Counted from the stretch's first letter, positions 1-4,923 are shown. The stretch is 6,339 nt of DNA from an uncultured Clostridia bacterium (GCA_947627585.1 CANQWP010000046.1:1-6339); one strand, 5' to 3'. Notes: generated by a model from the sequence alone, not told the origin. Translations and numbers: made by a program.

Positions 1-71
1 GACCCCTACGGGATTCGAACCCATGATACCGCCGTGAGAGGGCGGTGTCTTAACCACTTGACCAAGGGGCC
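1..71 (-). tRNA. tRNA-Glu (anticodon CTC), 3' end cut by the window edge
   Basis: Read on the minus strand, the sequence folds into a full cloverleaf. The acceptor stem GGCCCCT pairs with AGGGGTC through 7 pairs including one G-U. There is a D arm with GGTTAAGAC. The anticodon stem CCGCC/GGCGG closes the 7-base loop CTCTCAC, giving anticodon CTC, which reads GAG. The T arm contains GGGTTCGAATCCC. The body up to base 72 ends exactly at window position 1, so the discriminator base and any encoded CCA lie outside the window. The identity is secure from the loop. CTC is the less common Glu isoacceptor in AT-rich genomes, which often rely on TTC alone. It is transcribed away from the MarR-type gene, from the promoter at 91-119. 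Confidence 0.96.
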
Positions 72-90
72 ATTTTTCAAATGCTCAAAC

Positions 91-119
91 ATTATATCAT
101 GTTTTTTTCAAAAAAGCAA
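91..119 (-). promoter_or_regulatory. Promoter of the tRNA-Glu gene
   Basis: On the minus strand, a TTGCTT -35 box (119-114) and a perfect TATAAT -10 box (96-91) are separated by exactly 17 bases. The predicted transcription start is near 84, giving a leader of about 13 bases before the mature tRNA 5' end at 71, which is typical for a processed tRNA precursor. Confidence 0.8.
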
Positions 120-215
120 TAAAAAACAAGAAAAATTCAAGAATCTTTTTGACACTTTGGAAAAACACTTGCGTTTTGTGAAGCGGAAATGTTAAGATTA
201 TGCAAAGGAACAGAA

Positions 216-635
216 ATGGCAATAAAAAGAAGATTCAACGAGTTTTATCGAAAAATCAAATTGGTGATTTTCCGAAATATGTTTAAGCACTTGAAAAAAG
301 GTGGCGAAAGTTTGACGTCATCGGAATATTTTTGTTTGCAATGCATCTATCTTCTCAACAAGCCGACCATTTCTGAATTTGCCAAATTTTTGGACGTGTC
401 ATCGCCAAACGCGACCTACAAAGTGAAGACGCTCATCAAAAAAGGTTTGATTGCCAAAGAAAAAAGCGAGAAAGACGGGCGAGAATATCTGCTTGTGCCG
501 ACACAAAAGTTTTTTGATTTGTTTGAAAGCAAAGATAATGATGAGAAAGAAATTTCAAGCTTCAAGATAAATTTGAGCAAAAATGAAAACAAAAAAATGG
601 AAAGAATTTTGAACATCTTGACCGAGGAAATTTGA
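216..635 (+). CDS. MarR-type winged-helix transcriptional regulator
   Basis: A 139-residue protein with a MarR-like DNA-binding core. The segment LTSSEY (33-38) leads into PTISEFAKFLDVS (50-62), then a recognition helix region (SSPNATYKVKTLIKKGLI, 62-79) and a wing with the typical basic/acidic turn EKDGREYLLVPT (85-96). Flanking N- and C-terminal helices would form the dimer interface in this family. The ligand and targets cannot be told from sequence. An in-frame ATG lies at 189, but I chose 216 because AAAGGAA (204-210) is correctly spaced before it. The nine extra codons also include two TTA leucines, a codon absent from the rest of the gene. The gene is divergent from the tRNA, converges on glmM and has no operon partner, so it may control itself or remote genes. 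TTGACA at 149-154 lacks a convincing partner -10 box. Confidence 0.85.
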   Translation: MAIKRRFNEFYRKIKLVIFRNMFKHLKKGGESLTSSEYFCLQCIYLLNKPTISEFAKFLDVSSPNATYKVKTLIKKGLIAKEKSEKDGREYLLVPTQKFFDLFESKDNDEKEISSFKINLSKNENKKMERILNILTEEI

Positions 636-672
636 ACGCCTAAAGAAAACAAAATTTGCTCACCGATTTATG

Positions 673-699
673 AAAAAACCGCATTTTTGTGGTTTTTTT
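673..699. terminator. Bidirectional intrinsic terminator between the MarR-type gene and glmM
   Basis: The arm AAAAAACCGCA (673-683) pairs with TGTGGTTTTTT (688-698) over 11 positions with one G-U pair, around a TTTT loop. The T-run (693-699) serves the + strand gene, and the mirrored A-run (673-678) gives a U-tract for glmM on the - strand. The glmM TAA stop (700-698) lies inside the arm, so one compact hairpin ends both convergent genes. Confidence 0.8.
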
Positions 700-1999
700 A
701 TATTTTCAAAATCAAATTTTTGATTTCTTCTGCATATTCTTCCGCCTTTTCTTTTGATGGGTGTTCGACCATGATTCGAACTTTGTCCTCCGTTCCGCTT
801 GCCCGCACAAGAACGCGGCCGGCGGGAGCTGTTTCGCAGAAAATTCTGTTGACCAAATTTTTCAAGTCCTCATTGTTCATGATTTTCAACTTGTCTTTCA
901 CCGGAAGATTCAAGTTCGCTTGCGGAAGACAATTTGCATCAAAAAGTTCTTCCAAAGTTTTGTTTGTTTTTTTGACGATTTCACAAATTTTGAGTGCCGT
1001 CAAAATGCCGTCACCTGTGTGGGCATAATCGCGAATGATGATGTGCCCAGACTGTTCTCCGCCAAGCCGCAAATTCATTTTGTCCATCGCATCAATCACA
1101 TATTTGTCGCCAATGTCGGTGCGGACAAGATTGATTTTGTTTCGGTTGAGCGCCACCATGATGCCGGTGTTGGTGTGGCTTGTGCCGACAATGGAATTTG
1201 CAAAAAGTTTGTTTTGTCGCTTCATTTCTTTTGCCAAAATGTAAACAATTTGGTCGCCATCAAAAACTTCTCCACTTTTGCCAACGGCAAGCACGCGATC
1301 GGCATCTCCATCAAAAGCAAAGCCAAGGTCGGCGCCACATTTTTTCATTTTCTTTTGCAAATTTTCAATATGCAAGCATCCGCAATTTGCGTTGATTTTT
1401 TCGCCGTCTCCAGCGCAAGCCAATTTCACAACATTCGCGCCAAGTTTTTTGAAAACAGCGGGGGCAATCTTGTGAGATGCGCCGTTGCTGGCGTCGAGAC
1501 AAATTTTCAGCCCGTCAAAAGTTGTGTCAACGCAATTCAAAAGATGCTCGAAATATTTTTTTTGCAAATTCAAATTTTCGACAAAAACGCCGCTTTTTTG
1601 CGCAATTTTTTGATTTTTGAAAAATTCTTCCAAAAATTCCTCTTCTTCGTCAGCAAGTTTTTTGCCCGTTTTGTCAAAAATTTTTATGCCATTGTAAGAG
1701 GGCGGGTTGTGCGACGCCGTGATGATGATGCCAAAATCAAAATTTTCTGTTTCGGTCAAAAAAGATATGCCTGCCGTTGGAATTGTGCCGACGCTTGTCA
1801 CGTTTGCTCCTCCTTGCACCAGCCCGGCGCACACCGAAAGCATCAACGCGTCCGCCGAGACTCGTGTGTCGTGGCCAATCACCACAGTTGGTGAAGTTTT
1901 GATTTGTGTCAGTGCGTTCCCAATCGCAAAAGCAAGTTCGCAGGTGATTGTTTTTCCAAATTCTCCGCGAACGCCGTCCGTTCCAAAATAGGTTGCCAT
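698..1999 (-). CDS. glmM: Phosphoglucosamine mutase
   Basis: GlmM interconverts glucosamine-6-phosphate and glucosamine-1-phosphate in the cytoplasm, the step before GlmU makes UDP-GlcNAc for peptidoglycan. The 433-residue length is close to the family norm of about 445. All four phosphohexomutase landmarks are present: the catalytic phosphoserine loop TASHNP (94-99, Ser96), the metal-binding loop DGDADR (230-235, Asp230/232/234), the sugar-binding loop GEQSGH (314-319) and the phosphate-binding loop RASGTE (399-404). The N-terminus YFGTDGVRGEFG is characteristic of GlmM. The ATG is preceded only by a weak A-rich AAAAGAAAAC, so initiation may be modest. In many Bacillota glmM follows cdaA and ybbR; here it stands alone, divergent from the acyltransferase gene. 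No clear promoter is visible in the roughly 125-base gap upstream. Confidence 0.97.
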   Translation of the reverse strand: MATYFGTDGVRGEFGKTITCELAFAIGNALTQIKTSPTVVIGHDTRVSADALMLSVCAGLVQGGANVTSVGTIPTAGISFLTETENFDFGIIITASHNPPSYNGIKIFDKTGKKLADEEEEFLEEFFKNQKIAQKSGVFVENLNLQKKYFEHLLNCVDTTFDGLKICLDASNGASHKIAPAVFKKLGANVVKLACAGDGEKINANCGCLHIENLQKKMKKCGADLGFAFDGDADRVLAVGKSGEVFDGDQIVYILAKEMKRQNKLFANSIVGTSHTNTGIMVALNRNKINLVRTDIGDKYVIDAMDKMNLRLGGEQSGHIIIRDYAHTGDGILTALKICEIVKKTNKTLEELFDANCLPQANLNLPVKDKLKIMNNEDLKNLVNRIFCETAPAGRVLVRASGTEDKVRIMVEHPSKEKAEEYAEEIKNLILKI

Positions 2000-2069
2000 G
2001 TTTTCTTTTATGAAAAATCTTTTTAAAATGTTTAATCAAAGCCTAGCATTTTTTGAAGTTGAAATTTGC

Positions 2070-2098
2070 TTGATTTTTTAAGTTTAAAAGAATATAAT
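2070..2098 (+). promoter_or_regulatory. Promoter of the acyltransferase-trhA operon
   Basis: TTGATT (2070-2075) and TATAAT (2093-2098) are separated by 17 bases. The predicted start is near 2105, which leaves a short leader of about 22 bases containing the Shine-Dalgarno site at 2116-2122. Confidence 0.8.
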
Positions 2099-2115
2099 GA
2101 AGAAAACTCTTTTTT

Positions 2116-2129
2116 GAGGTGAAAAATTG
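2116..2129 (+). promoter_or_regulatory. Strong ribosome binding site that fixes a TTG start
   Basis: GAGGTGA at 2116-2122 sits four bases before TTG at 2127, with the GAGG core seven bases away. The first in-frame ATG, at 2175, has no purine-rich site ahead of it. This makes TTG the likely initiator. Confidence 0.8.
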
Positions 2130-3011
2130 ATTGACAAAGATGGCATTGAAAGACCTGACCAAGTTGACCAACACATGAGGCCGATTAAGAAAGGCAAACG
2201 CAAGGTCAAGTTTGACGAGACATATCCATATTATCCGCGCAACATTTTCTTTCGAATTTGGGCGAGCATTTTTCGTGGCGCGGCCATTTGCGTTTTCAAT
2301 CCTTACATGGTTTTCAAGCGCGGGCTTCACAGTTTTGGCTACAAAAAACTGAAAAAGCTTCGTCACAAAGGCTTTGTCATGACCTGCAATCATGTTCACG
2401 TTTTGGACGATTTGGCAGTGGGGACAAATGTTTTTGCTTGGCGAAAAATTTATTTCACAACGCTTGAACAGAACATAAAAATTCCAACAATCGGCTTTTT
2501 CTTGCGCTCCCTGGGAGGAATTCCAATTCCAAGTTCAAGTTTGTCGGGAATGAAAAAGTTTAATGAAGACCTTTCATATATTCTCAAAAAGAAGAAGCCT
2601 GTTTTGTTCAACCCAGAAGCAGCAATGTGGCCATTTTATCGTGAAATTCGCCCTTTCAAGCGCGGAGCCTTTCAAGCGGCGGTCAAAAATGATGTTCCAC
2701 TTTTGCCGATCGTGGCGCTTTTTAAGAGAAGAAAGAAAAGAAATGGAAAGTTTAAATATAACATATATTATGCCATTTGCGACTATTTGACCCCGGACAA
2801 GGCAATTGCTGACGAGCGTGAGCGCAGCGAAAAACTGAAAGACGAGGCCTATGCGACCTGCAAACGTGTGGCAGAAGAATGGTATGCCATGCAAGACTGC
2901 GGCTTTGACGATGAGGTCGGCTTGCCAAAACTTAAAGTCAAGGACATAGACTTTGTTGACGACCATTGGGTCTTGAAGGACAAGAAAAAGAAAAATGAAA
3001 AAAGAATATGA
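2127..3011 (+). CDS. PlsC-like 1-acyl-sn-glycerol-3-phosphate acyltransferase (divergent)
   Basis: Probably transfers an acyl chain to lysophosphatidic acid or a related lysolipid at the inner face of the membrane. The 294-residue protein carries the HX4D catalytic motif NHVHVLD (His89, Asp94). Further motifs are GGIPIPSSS (130-138) in the place of motif II, NPEAAMWP (162-169) in the place of the usual FPEGTRS, FKRGAF (177-182), and VPLLPIVAL (190-198) as motif IV. A hydrophobic patch lies at about 41-63, and the region before it is charged (KKGKRKVKFD). Unlike typical PlsC (about 200-250 residues), it has N- and C-terminal extensions, and the C-terminus is lysine-rich (KDKKKKNEKRI). Translation starts at TTG behind GAGGTGA. 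Its last 17 bases overlap the next gene, implying co-transcription and coupling. The acyltransferase fold is well supported; the exact acceptor is not. Confidence 0.88.
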   Translation: MIDKDGIERPDQVDQHMRPIKKGKRKVKFDETYPYYPRNIFFRIWASIFRGAAICVFNPYMVFKRGLHSFGYKKLKKLRHKGFVMTCNHVHVLDDLAVGTNVFAWRKIYFTTLEQNIKIPTIGFFLRSLGGIPIPSSSLSGMKKFNEDLSYILKKKKPVLFNPEAAMWPFYREIRPFKRGAFQAAVKNDVPLLPIVALFKRRKKRNGKFKYNIYYAICDYLTPDKAIADERERSEKLKDEAYATCKRVAEEWYAMQDCGFDDEVGLPKLKVKDIDFVDDHWVLKDKKKKNEKRI

Positions 3012-3663
3012 CACAAGTTTGCCAAATTTCACGAAGGGCGAAGAAATCTTCAACGCTGTCACGCACATTGTGGGCGGCGGCTTTGGAATTGTTTTTCTTG
3101 TGCTTGGGGTGGTCTTTGCACATCTCCATTTGGGCGCAGTCGGCATTCTTTCAATGTGGATCTATGGCATCTGCATGATTGTGGCCTACACAATGAGCGC
3201 GATCTATCACTTTTTGAGGCCAAATCGCGCAAAAAAGGTGTTTCGCATCTTTGACCACTGCTCAATTTTCCTTTTGATTGCCGGCTCATATACTCCATAT
3301 TGCCTCATCACGCTGGCGCCAGAGCCGGCTTGGGCATATTCCCTTTTTGGCGTAGTGTGGGGACTTTCGATTTTGGGCATTGTGCTCAACGCCGTCAACA
3401 TGCACAAGTGGAAGCCGCTTTCGCAAGTGCTTTATCTTGCGCTTGGGTGGAGCATAATTTTGGTGATTGTGCCGCTTTTCCGTCACCTTGCACCAGCGGG
3501 CTTTTGGTGGCTGCTTGCCGGCGGAATTGCCTACACAATCGGGGCGGTGTTCTTTGCATTTGGGCGCAAGGTGAAATATATCCACAGCATTTTTCATCTT
3601 TTTGTGCTTTTGGGCTCAATTTTGCAATTTGTTTCCATTTTGTTCTATGTCGTGCTGGCATAA
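2995..3663 (+). CDS. trhA: Hemolysin III / PAQR family seven-helix membrane protein
   Basis: A 222-residue integral membrane protein of the bacterial hemolysin III (TrhA) branch of the adiponectin-receptor superfamily. Visible family features are EEIFNAVTH near the N-terminus (16-24), S68-x3-H72 at the end of helix 2, DHCSIFLLIAGSYTP (87-101) opening helix 3, and H197-x3-H201 before the last helix. These match the conserved Ser/Asp/three-His set that binds zinc in eukaryotic PAQR receptors. Hydrophobic stretches at about 25-45, 49-72, 87-108, 113-133, 145-163, 169-190 and 198-220 fit seven helices. Despite the family name, a haemolytic role is not implied; bacterial members are linked to membrane fluidity and energetics. 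It starts inside the acyltransferase gene with only a distant AAGGA (2976-2980) and A-rich sequence, so it probably depends on translational coupling. It ends at the terminator at 3670-3698. Confidence 0.93.
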   Translation: MKKEYDTSLPNFTKGEEIFNAVTHIVGGGFGIVFLVLGVVFAHLHLGAVGILSMWIYGICMIVAYTMSAIYHFLRPNRAKKVFRIFDHCSIFLLIAGSYTPYCLITLAPEPAWAYSLFGVVWGLSILGIVLNAVNMHKWKPLSQVLYLALGWSIILVIVPLFRHLAPAGFWWLLAGGIAYTIGAVFFAFGRKVKYIHSIFHLFVLLGSILQFVSILFYVVLA

Positions 3664-3669
3664 AAAAAG

Positions 3670-3698
3670 AAAAAAGAGATGTAAGTCTCTTTTTTTTT
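3670..3698. terminator. Bidirectional intrinsic terminator between trhA and the XRE gene
   Basis: AAAAAAGAGAT (3670-3680) pairs with GTCTCTTTTTT (3685-3695) around a GTAA loop. A T-run (3690-3698) follows on the + strand. On the minus strand a U-rich tract (TTTTTTCTTTTTTT) follows the same hairpin. The XRE gene's TAA stop (3699-3697) lies in the T-run, and the trhA TAA (3661-3663) lies at the far edge of the opposite tract. One hairpin therefore serves both convergent units. Confidence 0.87.
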
Positions 3699-3906
3699 AA
3701 TCTTCCAAACCCAACAAATAATCTGTGCTGACTTTAAAATATTTTGCGAGGACAACTAAATTATGCCCAGAGATGTCTGTTGTCCCATTTTCCCATTGAC
3801 ATATCGCGGCTGCACTAATGCCTAACTCCTGACTTAGTTTTTTCATCGAGAAACCTTTTTCTTGTCTCAATTCTTTTAATCTACTACCAAAAACATTTTC
3901 GTTCAT
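3697..3906 (-). CDS. XRE-family (HTH_3) transcriptional regulator, probable repressor
   Basis: A 69-residue protein that is almost entirely one Cro/CI-type helix-turn-helix domain. FGSRLKELRQEKGFSMKKLSQELGISAAAICQWENGTTD spans 6-44, with the HTH at about 22-41 and the classic QWENG turn, and helices 4-5 end in LAKYFKVSTDYLLG (53-66). There is no sensor or protease domain, so regulation by a partner protein or by dimer equilibrium is likely (inference). ATG at 3906 has no Shine-Dalgarno site, and TATAAT ends seven bases upstream, predicting a leaderless mRNA. The gene is divergent from the 73-residue acidic protein. Repeats in the shared intergenic region suggest it represses both promoters. 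Three of its nine leucines are TTA and one is CTA, and both arginines are AGA, unlike its neighbours, which suggests acquisition by transfer. Confidence 0.92.
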   Translation of the reverse strand: MNENVFGSRLKELRQEKGFSMKKLSQELGISAAAICQWENGTTDISGHNLVVLAKYFKVSTDYLLGLED

Positions 3907-3912
3907 GTAAAA

Positions 3913-3918
3913 ATTATA
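3913..3918 (-). promoter_or_regulatory. -10 box of the XRE gene, placed for leaderless transcription
   Basis: The minus strand reads TATAAT (3918-3913), then six bases, then the A of the ATG at 3906, which falls exactly on the predicted +1. No good -35 box lies 16-18 bases upstream; that space is occupied by the dyad at 3918-3937. This predicts a weak promoter that the bound regulator could occlude. Confidence 0.6.
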
Positions 3919-3937
3919 TTCGTTAAAGTGAACGAAT
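3918..3937. promoter_or_regulatory. Inverted repeat O1, probable operator of the XRE regulator
   Basis: ATTCGTT (3918-3924) and AACGAAT (3931-3937) form a perfect 7-base dyad around AAAGTG. The 20-base size suits an HTH_3 dimer. It shares one base with the XRE gene's -10 box, covers its -35 region, and ends four bases before the -35 box of the opposing promoter, so binding there could act on both genes. Confidence 0.7.
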
Positions 3938-3940
3938 TGG

Positions 3941-3969
3941 TTGACATTAAGTATAACGAATGATATAAT
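3941..3969 (+). promoter_or_regulatory. Perfect-consensus promoter for the small acidic protein gene
   Basis: TTGACA (3941-3946) and TATAAT (3964-3969) are separated by exactly 17 bases, a full match to the housekeeping sigma consensus. The predicted start is near 3976, inside the second repeat. It would be strong unless repressed; the half-site AACGAAT (3955-3961) lies in its spacer and ATTCGTT (3972-3978) covers its start. Confidence 0.87.
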
Positions 3970-3981
3970 ATATTCGTTATA
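3952..3981. repeat. 10-base inverted repeat around the -10 box
   Basis: TATAACGAAT (3952-3961) and ATTCGTTATA (3972-3981) are exact reverse complements around a 10-base centre that contains the TATAAT box. They reuse the O1 half-sites in the outward orientation, giving four exact copies of ATTCGTT/AACGAAT between 3918 and 3978. Confidence 0.85.
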
Positions 3982-3988
3982 GTGAATG
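3972..3988 (+). promoter_or_regulatory. Repeat copy O2, probable second operator
   Basis: ATTCGTTATAGTGAATG matches the O1 segment at 3918-3934 (ATTCGTTAAAGTGAACG) at 15 of 17 positions in the same orientation. Its left half is exact and its right half degenerate. It lies over the predicted transcription start of the small protein gene, where a bound regulator would block initiation. Confidence 0.6.
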
Positions 3989-4026
3989 TCGCTGTATCTT
4001 TAAAATTTCTTAAGAGGAGCAAGAAA

Positions 4027-4248
4027 ATGCACGAAATTGCGAAATTGATTTTTAAAATGTATGAAAACACAAAGCCGGACTTGCCTGACCCGGAAAATTA
4101 TGACAAGGTCAGCAAAGAATTTTTGATGGGGCTTTCAAAAGAACAGGCAAGTTTGTTTTATGATTTGGAATCAATGTATTTGGAAATCACAGAAAATAGC
4201 CAAATTGCCATTTTGGAGTTTTTGTTAAATTTGTTTATTGAAGAATAG
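4027..4248 (+). CDS. Small acidic protein of unknown function, partner of the XRE regulator
   Basis: I do not recognise this 73-residue protein. It has 15 acidic residues against 6 lysines and no arginine, so it is strongly negative. It has no signal peptide or clear membrane helix. After a PDLPDPENYD linker (17-26) the rest looks helical, with regularly spaced hydrophobics (about 28-51) and a hydrophobic end, IAILEFLLNLFIEE. ATG at 4027 follows AGAGGAG (4013-4019) with a 7-base gap. An in-frame GTG at 3982 was rejected because it lacks a ribosome site. Its only visible promoter is the consensus one at 3941-3969, within the probable operators. It could be an antirepressor or modulator binding the XRE protein, or a regulated effector; nothing in the sequence decides. 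Codon use is host-like (mostly TTG leucine). No hairpin terminator is evident before engB. Confidence 0.78.
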   Translation: MHEIAKLIFKMYENTKPDLPDPENYDKVSKEFLMGLSKEQASLFYDLESMYLEITENSQIAILEFLLNLFIEE

Positions 4249-4263
4249 ATGACGTCTTTTTCC

Positions 4264-4292
4264 TTTACTTTTTCCAAGAATTTTGATATCAT
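4264..4292 (+). promoter_or_regulatory. Extended -10 promoter of engB, placed for leaderless transcription
   Basis: TTTACT (4264-4269), a 17-base spacer and TATCAT (4287-4292) preceded by TGA form an extended -10 element. Six bases later the predicted +1 falls on the A of the engB ATG at 4299. Confidence 0.6.
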
Positions 4293-4298
4293 TGAAAC

Positions 4299-4880
4299 AT
4301 GAAAATTTTGAGTGCAAAATATTTGACTTCCGCCGTGGACGAAAGCGGAATTTTGAAAGATGATTGCCCGGAAGTGGCGTTTGTTGGAAGAAGCAACGTC
4401 GGCAAAAGTTCACTTCTCAATTCTCTTTGCGGGCAGAGAAATTTGGCAAAGACATCTTCCACGCCAGGCTTGACAAAAATGGTCAACTATTTTTTTGTGA
4501 ACGAGAAATTTCGCATTGTCGATTTGCCGGGCTATGGCTATGCAAAAACTGGGAAAAAACACATCGCAAATTGGGCGGGGCTGATGGAAAAATATCTTCT
4601 TTCAAGTCCAAACCTTCGCACAGTTTTTGTGCTTTTGGATTGCCGGCACGAGCCGAGCGAACTTGACAAGATGATGCTTGATTTTTTGAATTTCCATCAA
4701 ATTCCATATGTTTTGGTGGCGACAAAAGTGGACAAAATTCCCAAAAGCAAAATTCCGCAGGCGTGCAGCAGCATTGCAAAAGCGCTGGGCGTGAGAAAAG
4801 AAATCGTTTTGCCATATTCGGCCGAAAACGGCTTTGGAAAAGAAAGGCTGTTGGAATATTTGGAAGGCGTGACCGAGTAG
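4299..4880 (+). CDS. engB: Ribosome biogenesis GTP-binding protein EngB/YsxC
   Basis: A cytoplasmic TrmE-Era-EngA-EngB-type GTPase needed for late assembly of the 50S ribosomal subunit in Bacillota. The 193-residue length matches the family (about 195). All G motifs are intact: G1 GRSNVGKSS (30-38), G2 Thr55 in SSTPGLT, G3 DLPG (75-78) in DLPGYGYAKTGKK, G4 TKVD (142-145) and G5 SAE (174-176). ATG at 4299 is the earliest possible start because an in-frame TGA lies at 4293-4295, and the distance to G1 is the normal one. There is no Shine-Dalgarno site, and the promoter predicts transcription from the A of ATG. The gene often sits next to lon or clpX in Bacilli; here it stands alone. Its stop codon lies in a terminator hairpin. 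Confidence 0.97.
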   Translation: MKILSAKYLTSAVDESGILKDDCPEVAFVGRSNVGKSSLLNSLCGQRNLAKTSSTPGLTKMVNYFFVNEKFRIVDLPGYGYAKTGKKHIANWAGLMEKYLLSSPNLRTVFVLLDCRHEPSELDKMMLDFLNFHQIPYVLVATKVDKIPKSKIPQACSSIAKALGVRKEIVLPYSAENGFGKERLLEYLEGVTE

Positions 4881-4894
4881 GCCGCGCTTTTTTT
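4864..4894 (+). terminator. Intrinsic terminator overlapping the engB stop codon
   Basis: AAGGCGTG (4864-4871) pairs with CGCGCTTT (4883-4890) through 8 pairs, two of them G-U. One A/C mismatch and a CC/GG pair follow around the loop GAGTA. T-run 4888-4894 follows. The TAG stop (4878-4880) is in the loop and upper stem, so translating ribosomes could disturb the fold; a moderate call. Confidence 0.55.
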
Positions 4895-4923
4895 AAAAAT
4901 TTTTATAAATTCTTTCATTTTGT

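Noticed and set aside
149..154. TTGACA as the -35 box of the MarR-type gene.
   Set aside because: No -10-like hexamer lies 16-18 bases downstream. The TAAGAT at 193-198 is too far away.
189..215. Upstream ATG of the MarR-type gene.
   Set aside because: No properly spaced ribosome site precedes it, the extra codons include two TTA leucines foreign to the rest of the gene, and AAAGGAA fits the ATG at 216.
761..1894. A 377-codon open frame on the + strand across glmM.
   Set aside because: It lies in codon-for-codon register antisense to glmM. It stays open because glmM has no TTA, CTA or TCA codons in this span. Its translation is low in recognisable motifs and has no ribosome site.
2000..2069. 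A promoter for glmM on the minus strand.
   Set aside because: TAGGCT (2045-2040) preceded by TGC looks like an extended -10 box, but no -35 box supports it, so I did not call it.
3986..4003. Five-codon leader ORF ahead of the small protein gene.
   Set aside because: ATG TCG CTG TAT CTT TAA has no ribosome site and no run of regulatory codons, so it is probably chance.
3982..4026. GTG at 3982 as the start of the small acidic protein.
   Set aside because: It falls within the operator repeat only a few bases after the predicted transcription start and has no ribosome site. AGAGGAG before ATG 4027 is clear.
3697..4248. A classical type II toxin-antitoxin pair.
   Set aside because: The two genes are divergent and separately promoted rather than overlapping in one operon, and the small protein shows no known toxin motif. 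It cannot be fully excluded.
4249..4263. GACGTC palindrome after the small protein gene as a terminator.
   Set aside because: The dyad is only six bases with no loop, so no stable hairpin precedes the T-rich run.
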